Below, piece after piece: positions 1-7,900 of a stretch of DNA of 23,040 bases (position 1 is its first letter; every line of letters starts with the position of its first letter). Both the position numbers and the translations under genes were made by a program. The notes under the pieces are model-generated. The model searched no databases. It was not told where the DNA came from and saw only the letters and a list, made by a program, of their open reading frames with translations. The stretch is from IMG/VR virus record IMGVR_UViG_3300020437_000499, positions 1 through 23,040 of that record. One strand, 5' to 3'. The DNA comes from a virus.

Positions 1-161
1 AAAGAATTATACTGAGACAAATATTTATCTATCTCTTGATAAATTACTCTCTCATTCATTTCTGAAAAATATTCTGATTTCAGATAAGGCAAAGTTCGCC
101 TTGCATAATCTTCTTCGTTAAGAAGATGTTTCAGTACTACTAGTTCTATCCTGTTCTGCAT
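1..161 (-). CDS. gp41: gp41 replicative DNA helicase, N-terminal fragment (runs off the left edge)
   Basis: Only the first 53 codons are in the window; the frame is open to base 1. The peptide begins MQNRIELVVLKHLL and continues with a stretch containing ARRTLPYLKSEYF and VIYQEIDKY. This resembles the N-terminal helical domain of T4-like gp41, the DnaB-type hexameric helicase that unwinds the fork and carries the gp61 primase. The ATG at 161-159 lies inside the end of the upstream 118-aa gene (44-nt overlap, different frame), with a weak AAGAGA ribosome site just before it. Its place after uvsX and the small genes matches the uvsX-41 order of marine T4-like phages. The Walker motifs are outside the window, so the call rests on N-terminal resemblance and context. 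Confidence 0.72.
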   Translation of the reverse strand, partial: MQNRIELVVLKHLLNEEDYARRTLPYLKSEYFSEMNERVIYQEIDKYLSQYNS

Positions 162-474
162 CTTGTCTCTTAAAATGTTGTTGTAATAAGTTTTGTAATA
201 TGTTTCCTAGTTTATCTTTAAATACTTGCTGTGTCAAGTCTAAGTCATTAGGATTTTCACATATTATAAAATTGAAATTGAACTTAGCTATATTATCACC
301 GTTCTCATTCTTTTCTTCTCTTGCTTGAATAACATCGAACTGTATTATAACATCAGCATATTCACCACTAATTATTCGTACACAACCTTGATCTTCATGA
401 AAAGCTTTCGGGTGGGTATCTATAGTTATGAATTTAGGTTCAGTACCGCCTTCATAGAGGTTCTTTATATTCAT
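118..474 (-). CDS. Conserved-looking hypothetical protein between uvsX and gp41 (118 aa)
   Basis: Function not recognised. The 118-residue protein has an N-terminal beta-rich part (about 1-75) and a C-terminal helical stretch (about 78-103, VFKDKLGNILQNLLQQHF) ending in a Ser/Thr/Glu-rich tail (TSSTETSS). There is no signal peptide, membrane segment or cysteine motif beyond two isolated Cys. Its ATG overlaps the TGA of the 50-aa gene by ATGA (471-474), indicating translational coupling. The start of gp41 is embedded in its last 44 bases. Being locked between uvsX and gp41 in one run of overlapping genes suggests a replication or recombination accessory, but that is inference from position only. 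Confidence 0.8.
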   Translation of the reverse strand: MNIKNLYEGGTEPKFITIDTHPKAFHEDQGCVRIISGEYADVIIQFDVIQAREEKNENGDNIAKFNFNFIICENPNDLDLTQQVFKDKLGNILQNLLQQHFKRQDAEQDRTSSTETSS

Positions 475-623
475 CTTGCTTTGCCTTGTCCTCTATACTT
501 TTTGAACTGTCTTCTTTTATGCTTATTCATTTTAGTTAGAGATAGCATACCATTACCTATTGAAGTTTTTACTTTCCTTGGTTCATGAACTGCTACTGTA
601 AATCCTCTTGCTTTTCTAGCCAT
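471..623 (-). CDS. Small, very basic protein (50 aa)
   Basis: Short ORF beginning MARKARGFTVAVHEPRKVK and ending KKYRGQGKAR, with about 16 Lys/Arg in 50 residues and no acidic residue except one Glu. The basic composition would suit nucleic-acid binding. It is supported by position: its ATG overlaps the stop of the 65-aa gene (ATGGCTAG, 616-623), its TGA overlaps the ATG of the 118-aa gene (ATGA, 471-474), and AAGGAA lies about 10 nt upstream of the start. It exactly fills a gap that would otherwise be the only non-coding stretch between uvsX and gp41. The family is not recognised; function unknown. Confidence 0.75.
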   Translation of the reverse strand: MARKARGFTVAVHEPRKVKTSIGNGMLSLTKMNKHKRRQFKKYRGQGKAR

Positions 624-813
624 TATGTAATTTCCTTATCGCTTCAATATCTTCTTTATCAATTAACTCACCACAACCACAACGAGTTGGATATTCTATA
701 TTGACAACATTATCTTCCCAAGTACACCAATGTTGCCAATATATTTTATCGCCCTCAATGTACGCTGTCTTCTGCCCCTTCGTCAACTGAAAGTTCATCG
801 GTAGATTCACCAT
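616..813 (-). CDS. Small Cys-containing hypothetical protein downstream of uvsX (65 aa)
   Basis: Unrecognised 65-aa protein. It contains HWCTW (28-32) and, later, RCGCGELI (44-51); the cysteines and nearby His could hold a metal ion, but there is no canonical four-ligand zinc-finger spacing. The start at 813 is set by a strong AAGGAG seven bases upstream of the ATG (in the opposite-frame end of uvsX); an alternative in-frame ATG at 798 lacks such a site. The gene overlaps the last 59 bases of uvsX and, by 8 bases, the following 50-aa gene, so it is part of the same translationally coupled string. Role unknown; expression together with uvsX is likely. Confidence 0.75.
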   Translation of the reverse strand: MVNLPMNFQLTKGQKTAYIEGDKIYWQHWCTWEDNVVNIEYPTRCGCGELIDKEDIEAIRKLHNG

Positions 814-1807
814 ACAAAAACTCCTTCTTTGCTACTTCTTCTAATTTAGTCATTATATCTTCAGTAAAATATTTTTCAGGTTCTTGATTGATAGTTTTAC
901 CAAATACTTTTGTACCATCAGGCATTTCATATCTTGTTGAAACTTTCTTGATGATATCATACTTTTCAGCTAAATCTAGTAGTCCATAGTATCGATCTAG
1001 TCCTGTAGAGTAAGATAGTTTTACTTCCACTTTCTTATTCTCTTGAGTAAATCTAGATTTAGCCATCTGTACTTTTACTATATTACCAATCACATCTGTA
1101 CCATCTTTATCTTTCTTCTTTGAAAGCATAGCGATAGATGATGATGCATACTTGAGTCCAGCACCACCAGACATTTCTTTCATTGGTATGTATGCACCAA
1201 CCACATCATACACATGATTAGTAACGAGAAGTGGTACTTTTGCTTTTGCAAGCTTGAGTGATAATACTCTAAATGTACCACGTAGCAATTGTGCTTTTGT
1301 CATGTCTCTTGCTGGTTTACCAGACTCGACATCTTCTAATTCTTTTGCTGACGATAGTTGCCCTAATGAGTCAAGTACCATCATCATAGGTGGAGCATCT
1401 TTGTGTTCCATATAGTTTGTTAGCATCTTTACTGCACTTGTACGAAAGTCTTCGATTGACTCTGGTTCTGCAATAGATACTCTTGATACATCGATGCCTC
1501 TTGTTGACATCATATCTTTTGTTACGGCGGCTTCTGTGTCAAAATAGATAACACCACCAGTTTTATTATCTTCTAAGAATTGCTTGATAACGCCTAGAAC
1601 AAAAAAGGTTTTCCCGGTTGCTGATTCCCCTGCAAATGCGGTTATTTTATTGTTGGGAACACCACCATATAAACTACCACTAAGTACTGCATTCATAATA
1701 TAAGAACCGGTATCTATCGTACCAGTAAATTCAGAAGAGTTACCGCCATCAGCTAATATATTAGTGTTGTCGATACCCTTTATTACATTACTTAAAAAGC
1801 TATTCAT
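755..1807 (-). CDS. uvsX: UvsX RecA-like recombinase
   Basis: Strand-exchange protein of T4-like phages: it forms filaments on single-stranded DNA and drives recombination-dependent replication and repair. The 350-aa protein (T4 UvsX is 391) carries Walker A GESATGKT at 60-67, the YFDTEAA stretch at 88-94 typical of RecA-fold ATPases, and Walker B MMMVLDSLG at 141-149. The C-terminus is acidic (about 333-350), as is common in RecA-type proteins. The ATG overlaps the upstream stop as ATGA (1804-1807), with GAGG ten bases before it. It sits directly after gp43 and the 89-aa gene and before gp41, so polymerase, recombinase and helicase are made from one transcript. Confidence 0.97.
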   Translation of the reverse strand: MNSFLSNVIKGIDNTNILADGGNSSEFTGTIDTGSYIMNAVLSGSLYGGVPNNKITAFAGESATGKTFFVLGVIKQFLEDNKTGGVIYFDTEAAVTKDMMSTRGIDVSRVSIAEPESIEDFRTSAVKMLTNYMEHKDAPPMMMVLDSLGQLSSAKELEDVESGKPARDMTKAQLLRGTFRVLSLKLAKAKVPLLVTNHVYDVVGAYIPMKEMSGGAGLKYASSSIAMLSKKKDKDGTDVIGNIVKVQMAKSRFTQENKKVEVKLSYSTGLDRYYGLLDLAEKYDIIKKVSTRYEMPDGTKVFGKTINQEPEKYFTEDIMTKLEEVAKKEFLYGESTDELSVDEGAEDSVH

Positions 1808-2073
1808 CTATTATATACCTCATCTAGTTTATCAGAAAATTCTTCAATCTTTTTTAATCTTACTTTGCCTTCCCAATAGATATAATCTTTCTCTGGATTT
1901 TTAGCCAGATTGTTCAGCAAAGGTTTAATCATATTGTATAGAGTATCGCATTTTTCTTGCGTCTTGTCAAGTCCAGCTGTTTTCATTACCGCTGTTTCTT
2001 TTGCTTCTATTACTGCGTCTAGTTCGTCTTCGGTAACGGCAGTAAAGCCAAAGTCAAAATCTAATTCACTCAT
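1804..2073 (-). CDS. Small acidic protein between gp43 and uvsX (89 aa)
   Basis: The protein starts MSELDFDFGFTAV and has a motif LNNLAKNPEKDYIYW in its second half followed by a helical end. Genes of this type, with a DFDFGF start and NPEKDYIYW core, are familiar between the polymerase and uvsX in marine T4-like phages; no function is known to me. A 103-residue version starting at 2115 is possible, but GGAGG ten bases upstream of the ATG at 2073, and the ATGA overlap with the gp43 stop at 2070-2073, favour the shorter form. It is coupled at its 3' end to uvsX by a second ATGA overlap. It is a candidate recombination or replication accessory by context only. Confidence 0.88.
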   Translation of the reverse strand: MSELDFDFGFTAVTEDELDAVIEAKETAVMKTAGLDKTQEKCDTLYNMIKPLLNNLAKNPEKDYIYWEGKVRLKKIEEFSDKLDEVYNR

Positions 2074-3158
2074 GAGAAAAAGTCCTCCAATGTTGCTCTC
2101 TTCTCTGTTGCCCAATCAATCTTATCTAATATAAGTTTCAAAGGCTCTAGAAACGATTTGTTAAACTGTGTTTCATAATCTATATACTCACTCATACCAA
2201 ACTCTTGAGGTAAGACATTTATTATAGATAACACATTTTGTCTCAATGGGTTTGGTTCTTTCATATAACAATACTTTATCTTTTCACCAGATTTTATAGT
2301 TTGATATTTCTTTAAAAGTTTCCTCTCTTTTATACAGTTGTTGTATATCAAAGCACCTCGAATATGTAAAGGTGTTCCTTTCATAATCTCAAAGTTTTTG
2401 AACACTGTACCAACAGTACTATCGTATTTATTTAATTCAGATACGCCTCTAGGGAAAGCTACCTCTTCAAATGGTAGAGAAGAAAACTTTTCTTTGAACT
2501 CTACAATATAAGCTTGCAAAGTCTTTTCATCTTTTGTCATGATAATATCAATAGCTTTCTTAATCGCATCACGACAAACCTGTGGAGTACTAGACTTGAT
2601 AGCTTCTATTCCCATCATCTTGAGTTTAGGTTTCTGATATCTAACACCCTCATTATCATATACGTTGAGCATGTATCTTTTCTTGGCAGTCCATATGCCT
2701 TTGTCGCATATCGTTTCTCTCTTCATGAACATCTTCTGATCAAAAGCATTCATGATATCTGCGAGTTCTTGATAAGCTTTGTCGATGAATGGTTCTATTC
2801 TATCTGTTGCAACTTTATCTAGAAAGTCTATAGGATTCTTAGGTTTAAACTTTTCTATTAGCTTGTCAAAAGTTATGTATAGTGAATCTGTATCTGATGC
2901 AACAACATAATCAATATCCTCTGTACTCAATAATTTGTTTAGATATTCGTTGATACGTGCTTCTATCCATTTGATAGATAATTGTCCAGATTTAGTAATA
3001 GCTAATGCTTGTCGTATATCATAAAATCTAAAGTATTGATTACCAATCGCACCATAAGCAGAGTTCAACTGTATCTTTTTTGCCATCTGCATGTTGTAAT
3101 ACTTAGCAACATCTTTCTCTAGCTGTTGCTTTTTCATTTCTAGTTCTGCTCTATTCAT
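2070..3158 (-). CDS. gp43: DNA polymerase gp43, C-terminal part (43B: second finger helix, palm, thumb)
   Basis: The second piece of the family B replicative polymerase, 362 aa. Motif B KKIQLNSAYGAIGN is at 27-40 (incoming nucleotide binding) and motif C ASDTDSLY at 87-94 (catalytic aspartates). The thumb follows, and the C-terminal tail LEDFFS is in the place where T4 gp43 has its clamp-binding peptide. The protein begins within the finger domain, so it cannot polymerise without the N-terminal piece. Its ATG overlaps the stop of 43A (ATGAATAG, 3151-3158), and its frame is +1 relative to 43A with an in-frame TGA immediately before the ATG. All conserved motifs remain, so it is probably a working subunit rather than debris. 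A one-base error in the sequence is the alternative. Confidence 0.93.
   Translation of the reverse strand: MNRAELEMKKQQLEKDVAKYYNMQMAKKIQLNSAYGAIGNQYFRFYDIRQALAITKSGQLSIKWIEARINEYLNKLLSTEDIDYVVASDTDSLYITFDKLIEKFKPKNPIDFLDKVATDRIEPFIDKAYQELADIMNAFDQKMFMKRETICDKGIWTAKKRYMLNVYDNEGVRYQKPKLKMMGIEAIKSSTPQVCRDAIKKAIDIIMTKDEKTLQAYIVEFKEKFSSLPFEEVAFPRGVSELNKYDSTVGTVFKNFEIMKGTPLHIRGALIYNNCIKERKLLKKYQTIKSGEKIKYCYMKEPNPLRQNVLSIINVLPQEFGMSEYIDYETQFNKSFLEPLKLILDKIDWATEKRATLEDFFS
2084..2088 (-). promoter_or_regulatory. Ribosome binding site deciding the start of the 89-aa gene
   Basis: GGAGG on the minus strand, ten bases before the ATG at 2073 and inside the end of the polymerase reading frame. It supports initiation at 2073 rather than at the upstream in-frame ATG at 2115. 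Confidence 0.7.
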
Positions 3159-4593
3159 TCAGTAACTTCTTAACTTTCTCTAGTTCTTTCTGTGCCTCAA
3201 TCATTTTCTTCTTGTAGATGACTCTATCTTCATACATAGATTGCATCATATCATTTAGAAAACCTTTCTTGTCTTTTCGAAAGTATTGTCCGTTTGCCGC
3301 CAATACTTTGTCTTTAGATGTAGATACATTCTTCTCTATAATATCATCAATGCTCACGTTTTGCAAGTCACCTTCTATGATTGTGTCAGGTGAAACATTA
3401 TACTGCATTATCAGATGAGGATACAATGAGTTCAAATCGAAAGACATAATCCATTTATGTAAGCCAACTTGTGGATCTTTTACGTAAGCACCTTCATACG
3501 CTTCGCTTTTATGTTTAGCTTTCTTCTGAGGTATCACAATGTTTTTATCAAGTAGATAGTTGTGTATCAAAACGTCCCACATTCTAACTTGTGAATGATT
3601 GTCTTCATAGTTTACTTTAGCATCATATGCGATAGCCATTGCCAACTCTATCAGTTTTAGTTTGTCTTCTATTCTTTCTACAAGTTCAACGTCTTTAATA
3701 TTATATTCTATGAACTTCTGATAGTCATTTTTGTATAGCTGGTGTAAGTTAGCAAACTCTGAGTAGTCAAGTTTCTTTTCACCGAGTTCAACATTAGATA
3801 TGTGATCTAGTCTGTATGACTCTTGTACTTGACGATTATCTTTCTTATACAAATCGATATAGTCTAAAACTTCTATGCCTTCTAGCTTGTATGTTTTAAG
3901 TGATGCTTTACCAAAAGAGTTCCACACATTAGATGACTTCTCTTTTACTATTCCCCATGGTGATAGAAGTTCTACTTTATAATCACCAAACATTCTTCGT
4001 ATACGATTGACAAGATAAGGCACATCAAAGCCCTTTACATTCCAACCTGTGACAATATCAGGATCAAGCTTTCGCCATGTTTTCAGAAATACATCTACAA
4101 GATTTTGTTCACTCTTACAATCTATGTAATATACATCATCTCTATCATTTCTAAACTCACCATTACCTATAACATAGAACTTATCTTTCATCTTTATAGT
4201 GATAGCAGTGATAGGTTGATCTGCATGTTCAGGTTCAGGAAAACCTTCTTCAGAGCCAACTTCGATATCTATATTAGCTACACGTATCTTATCAAAGTCA
4301 TAGTCATTACCATACTTTTCATTCAAGTATGTATAAGCAAACATTGTAGAGCCATAGAAACTAAAGCCTGTAACATCTTTGAACTTTTCAGTATACTCTT
4401 TACAAGCTTTGATACTGTTAAACTTCTTAGGCTTTACAGGTTGTCCTGTGATTGTTTTATATCTAGATTGTTCTCTTGTAGGTTCATAGAGAGTAGGTTT
4501 GTAAAAAACTTTTTCGTTAAATCTTTTACCATAGTCGTAGCCACGAACATACACGTAGTTACCACGAACAAAAGCGTTTGTGTAGAATCTCAT
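3151..4593 (-). CDS. gp43: DNA polymerase gp43, N-terminal part (43A: N-domain, 3'-5' exonuclease, motif A)
   Basis: The first piece of the family B replicative polymerase, 480 aa. Proofreading motifs are intact: Exo I NIDIE at 107-111, Exo II NVKGFDVPY at 185-193 and Exo III YNIKDVEL at 297-304. Polymerase motif A DLNSLYP is at 386-392. The protein ends KKLLNE in the finger domain, after a charged helix starting near EDRVIYKKK (455-463). Pieces A and B total 842 aa against 898 in T4, and the joined finger tip is not shorter than in intact relatives, so nothing is missing. The start MRFYTNAF aligns with other gp43 N-termini. No Shine-Dalgarno sequence precedes it; instead a near-consensus promoter ends 6 bases before the ATG, suggesting a leaderless transcript. 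Confidence 0.94.
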   Translation of the reverse strand: MRFYTNAFVRGNYVYVRGYDYGKRFNEKVFYKPTLYEPTREQSRYKTITGQPVKPKKFNSIKACKEYTEKFKDVTGFSFYGSTMFAYTYLNEKYGNDYDFDKIRVANIDIEVGSEEGFPEPEHADQPITAITIKMKDKFYVIGNGEFRNDRDDVYYIDCKSEQNLVDVFLKTWRKLDPDIVTGWNVKGFDVPYLVNRIRRMFGDYKVELLSPWGIVKEKSSNVWNSFGKASLKTYKLEGIEVLDYIDLYKKDNRQVQESYRLDHISNVELGEKKLDYSEFANLHQLYKNDYQKFIEYNIKDVELVERIEDKLKLIELAMAIAYDAKVNYEDNHSQVRMWDVLIHNYLLDKNIVIPQKKAKHKSEAYEGAYVKDPQVGLHKWIMSFDLNSLYPHLIMQYNVSPDTIIEGDLQNVSIDDIIEKNVSTSKDKVLAANGQYFRKDKKGFLNDMMQSMYEDRVIYKKKMIEAQKELEKVKKLLNE

Positions 4594-4599
4594 AAAGAC

Positions 4600-4628
4600 A
4601 TAATAACAGATTGTATGTTATGTGTCAA
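4600..4628 (-). promoter_or_regulatory. Sigma70-type promoter for gp43, probably leaderless
   Basis: On the minus strand: TTGACA (4628-4623), a 17-base spacer, then TATTAT (4605-4600) preceded by an extended -10 TG. Six bases separate the -10 box from the ATG at 4593, so transcription should start at or within about two bases of the start codon. There is no ribosome binding site upstream of the ATG. The -35/extended -10 arrangement is identical to that before hsp20. Confidence 0.8.
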
Positions 4629-4630
4629 GC

Positions 4631-4714
4631 TTACAGAAAATTATATATTGCGTAACCAGTAACTATGCCGATAACTAGCATAGCGAAATGTGTTAGAAAT
4701 ACTTCTTTACTCAT
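4631..4714 (-). CDS. 27-aa single-pass membrane peptide
   Basis: A very short ORF, MSKEVFLTHFAMLVIGIVTG continuing to YAIYNFL, of which about residues 6-26 form one hydrophobic helix. It is supported by an ATGA overlap with the stop of the 84-aa gene (4711-4714), and its TAA lies just before the gp43 promoter, so it neatly ends the late cassette. No good independent ribosome site is visible; coupled re-initiation is likely. Small membrane peptides are common in T4-like phages. Placement downstream of a muramidase and adhesin-like genes allows a role in lysis or in virion or envelope association, but the sequence alone does not decide it. Confidence 0.62.
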   Translation of the reverse strand: MSKEVFLTHFAMLVIGIVTGYAIYNFL

Positions 4715-4965
4715 GCCATTATATCCAATGTTCTTTGTATTCTCATATCATTTAGCATGTTCCACATATTGTTCTTTGCGAAAAACTGCATCATCATTAT
4801 GTACGCCATCCACTGATACTGTCTTTTCTCTTGCTCTCTTTGCCACTGTGCTTGATTATATTCTTCAACTTTTTGTTGGTTCTGAGCATACTGTTGATTA
4901 GCAATTTGTGTGCCTTCGTTGATATATGTATTGATATATTGATTAGTTACGTTACCTATCTGCAT
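4711..4965 (-). CDS. Q/N-rich small protein of the late cassette (84 aa)
   Basis: Unrecognised 84-aa protein. Residues 1-35 are rich in Asn and Gln (NVTNQYINTYIN, NQQYAQNQQ). Residues 36-52 are strongly charged and helical (QWQREQEKRQYQ). Residues 52-70 are hydrophobic and Met-rich (WMAYIMMMQFFAKNNMWNML), perhaps amphipathic or membrane-associated. A GGAG five bases upstream of the ATG overlaps the stop of the preceding LamG gene (TAGGAG). It follows the two giant LamG genes and is coupled to the 27-aa membrane peptide. A structural, chaperone or membrane role is possible; no function can be assigned. Confidence 0.78.
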   Translation of the reverse strand: MQIGNVTNQYINTYINEGTQIANQQYAQNQQKVEEYNQAQWQREQEKRQYQWMAYIMMMQFFAKNNMWNMLNDMRIQRTLDIMA

Positions 4966-4973
4966 ATTAGCTC

Positions 4974-7900
4974 CTATTCAAATGCTGAAGTTGAAGGTGT
5001 GAAATTTGCACTATAGATTCCTTGTCCTTTAACAACTCTTAGATTACTAAAGTAACCTTGAAAATTATCAGAAGTTGTATCAGGACTACCGAAACCTACA
5101 ACTCCAGTTGGATATGTTCTTGTATTACCTGTAGCACTACCAACTGGTTTACCATTAACAAATACTGTCAGAGTTCCACTAACTCTTTGTACACAAACAT
5201 GATGCCACTTAAAAGGAGGAAAAAGAGTATTATAGTTAGGTATTGATAAATCATTACCTACTCCTCTTCTTCTTACTGTGAATCTATTTGATCCACCTGG
5301 ATCACCACTTCCAGCTTTAAAGAAACCCAGTCCTCCGCTAACAGCCGTGTTGATGTGTCTATGCGATGTACCAGATGCAACAACTTCATCATGATAAATG
5401 TAATACTCAATTCCAAAATCATCACTACTAGCAAAAGTAAAAAGTCCATCTTGTGCAGAAGTTGTAAATGATGCGTAAGTAGTTGGCCCAGCTCCACCGT
5501 CCATGTATATTGATCCACCACCAGTATAAGGTGCAAAAGTGCTTACAGAAGTTCCAGAACCAAGTGCTACAGTTATATCAGAGGCAGCCGTTCCTGACAT
5601 AGTGCTTGCATTAGAACTATTATAAACACCTACCACTCTAACATTAGATCCTGTTACAGTAGTAGCTGGATCAGTTGAGTTAGTTGTAGTGAGTTGTATA
5701 AATTCAGGAACAAAAGGATAACGTGCTAAACCTTTACTAACTCTAAAATCGTGCATATATCCAGCGAACATTCTATTCGTATTGTCAGCATATCTTGATG
5801 CTAGTCTTAAATTTGTATTAGTAATATCAATTGATGTGGTTGAAGTTCCTTGAAGTACGCCATTTCTATAAAGATAATGAACTCCATCTTGTCTTTGTAA
5901 AACAACATGGCTCCACTCATTATCAGGCACAACTGGATTGAATGTAATTAAATCTGATGATCCTCCTTGTGGACCAATTGCTTTATCTTTTGCCACCGAG
6001 ATACCAGCACCAGAAGATGGGTGAGCAGAAGCAAAGAAACCTTTGTAAGTTGCGTCACCACCAGTAGGATATACCCATGCTTCGTGGGTATGATCTTCAG
6101 TGCTTATAATAGGATTTGGTGTATCGATATAATCTCCAGTACCATCAAAATACACAGTGGCTTCTGAAAAATGTTGTTGTGCTGATGATGAGGCAGTATC
6201 ACCAACTATAGCAAGTCTATCTACACTCACATCTGATTTTGCAAGAAGAGTTTGAGATGCATCAAAAATTTTGAAGTCTGTGAATGGTAGATGAAGAACA
6301 GTTCCTGATATAGCTGTAAGAGGTTCAGTTGGTGGAGTAAAAGCACTTGTATACACGGCAGTGCCTTTTACTATTCGAAGATCACTCCAATAAGCCCTTG
6401 CTTGTCCTGCACCACCACTGGCGGCATCTTTTCCTAAAGTTAAAGTTTGTAAACTAAAATTATATGTTTCTGCACCACTATAAACTTCGTTTCCATCTAG
6501 ATACATTTTCATAGTGCCACTACTTCTAACCCATGCACAATGATGCCAACTGAATGGAACCATAGTTGCTGAGTTACTTTGATTGGTAGTTCCTGTTCCT
6601 GGTTTATAATAAGCCATTTTATTAGGATTTAAGTAAAGAGCAAGTCTACCAGCTGTACTTCCTGTGGCTCCAGGAGTACATGTATCCATAATCATCTGAT
6701 GAACTGACATAGCTTCTGGAAAAACCCATGCTTCTACAGTAAAATCTCCAGTCCCAAATGCAAAATCAGAAGATGATGCAACTGTAAAATAATCATTACC
6801 TCCTTGAGGACGTAGACGAACAGAACCACCGTCTGTTGCAGTTGTATACTTATCATCTCTATCAAAAGGAGTAAATGGGTGACAACCAGCAGTTCCACCT
6901 ATTGTTCCTGGATTCCTAAATCTAAAATCTAAGTGTGGTTTCTGAAATCCATGAAAGATATTAGCTGATTCGTGTGGTGTACTCTTTGCTGTAGGCACAG
7001 GAATAAATTGATTAGTAGATGTATATAAGGCGGCTTTTGTAAACTTTACATCATACATATAACCATTGAAATAATTTCCTAAAGAGCCCATGTTGGCGGC
7101 ATCAGCCTCTGTACCGAAAGCCCAACCATTGTTATTAAAACTTATTCTAGTATTACCTGTATCTCTAAACACTCTTCTTCCATCTATCCAAAGTGTTATA
7201 ACATCAGCGTTTGAAGCTCCATCTGTTTCATGCATTATAACATAGTGTTGCCACTCATATTGTTTTCCATAGGTTGCACCATAATCACTTCCTACTTGAG
7301 AGGCATTCCAATATGTTCTATTAGTTCCAAAAATAAAATCGTTTGCACCATTTGCTAGATTATTAGAGCCTACAAAATAGTCTGAATCTGTTGGATCATC
7401 TTCATTATAGATCCACATCTCTAATGTAAAATTATCGCATTTTCCGCCAGTATCGTTGATGTCTGCTATAGTATCATCTCTTAGATAATCACCAGAGCCG
7501 TCAAAATATACCGAATATCCGTTATTACGATAAGGACTAAAAGCCAACTGTTCAAGATCCCCGTATGCAGTTAGAATATGTCCACTTGAAGATTTATCAA
7601 ACCAATTATTATTATCGCCATAAAAATAAGGGCTGTTAGTTGATGGAGTAGTCGATACCGAACCGTTATTCGTTATAGTAACACTGTTATCACTACTATC
7701 TGTAATTGCACCTTGTAAAGTTAATAATTTTGTATGTGAAGCTGTAATACTTGTATTGACATTATTTGTCGATGGATATGTACCGCCAGTTTTTGTAAGC
7801 ACACCACTTGGTGGTGTAAAGTTACCAGTGTAAACAGCCGTACCAACAACAATTCTAAAGTTTGAATAGTCTGCATGATTGTAGCCTGTAGATATAACAT

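Noticed and set aside
1804-2115. Longer 103-aa form of the gene upstream of uvsX
   Set aside because: The 14 extra residues are the gp43 end read in another frame. A GGAGG site and an ATGA overlap point to the ATG at 2073.
231-2870. TTGACA matches inside genes (near 233, 1955 and 2857)
   Set aside because: They lie in coding sequence with no suitable -10 or gene start at the right distance, and are taken as chance in AT-rich DNA.
3145-3165. Programmed ribosomal frameshift joining the two gp43 pieces
   Set aside because: Joining needs +1 (or -2) slippage, and no recognisable slippery sequence or stimulatory structure is visible. A coupled second start explains the overlap more simply.
4105-4662. 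185-codon plus-strand open frame opposite gp43, plus similar plus-strand frames at 8524-8796, 12715-13029, 15689-16048, 18950-19228 and elsewhere
   Set aside because: They lie antisense to well-supported genes, have low-complexity or shadow-like composition, and lack ribosome sites or promoters. All recognisable genes are on the minus strand.
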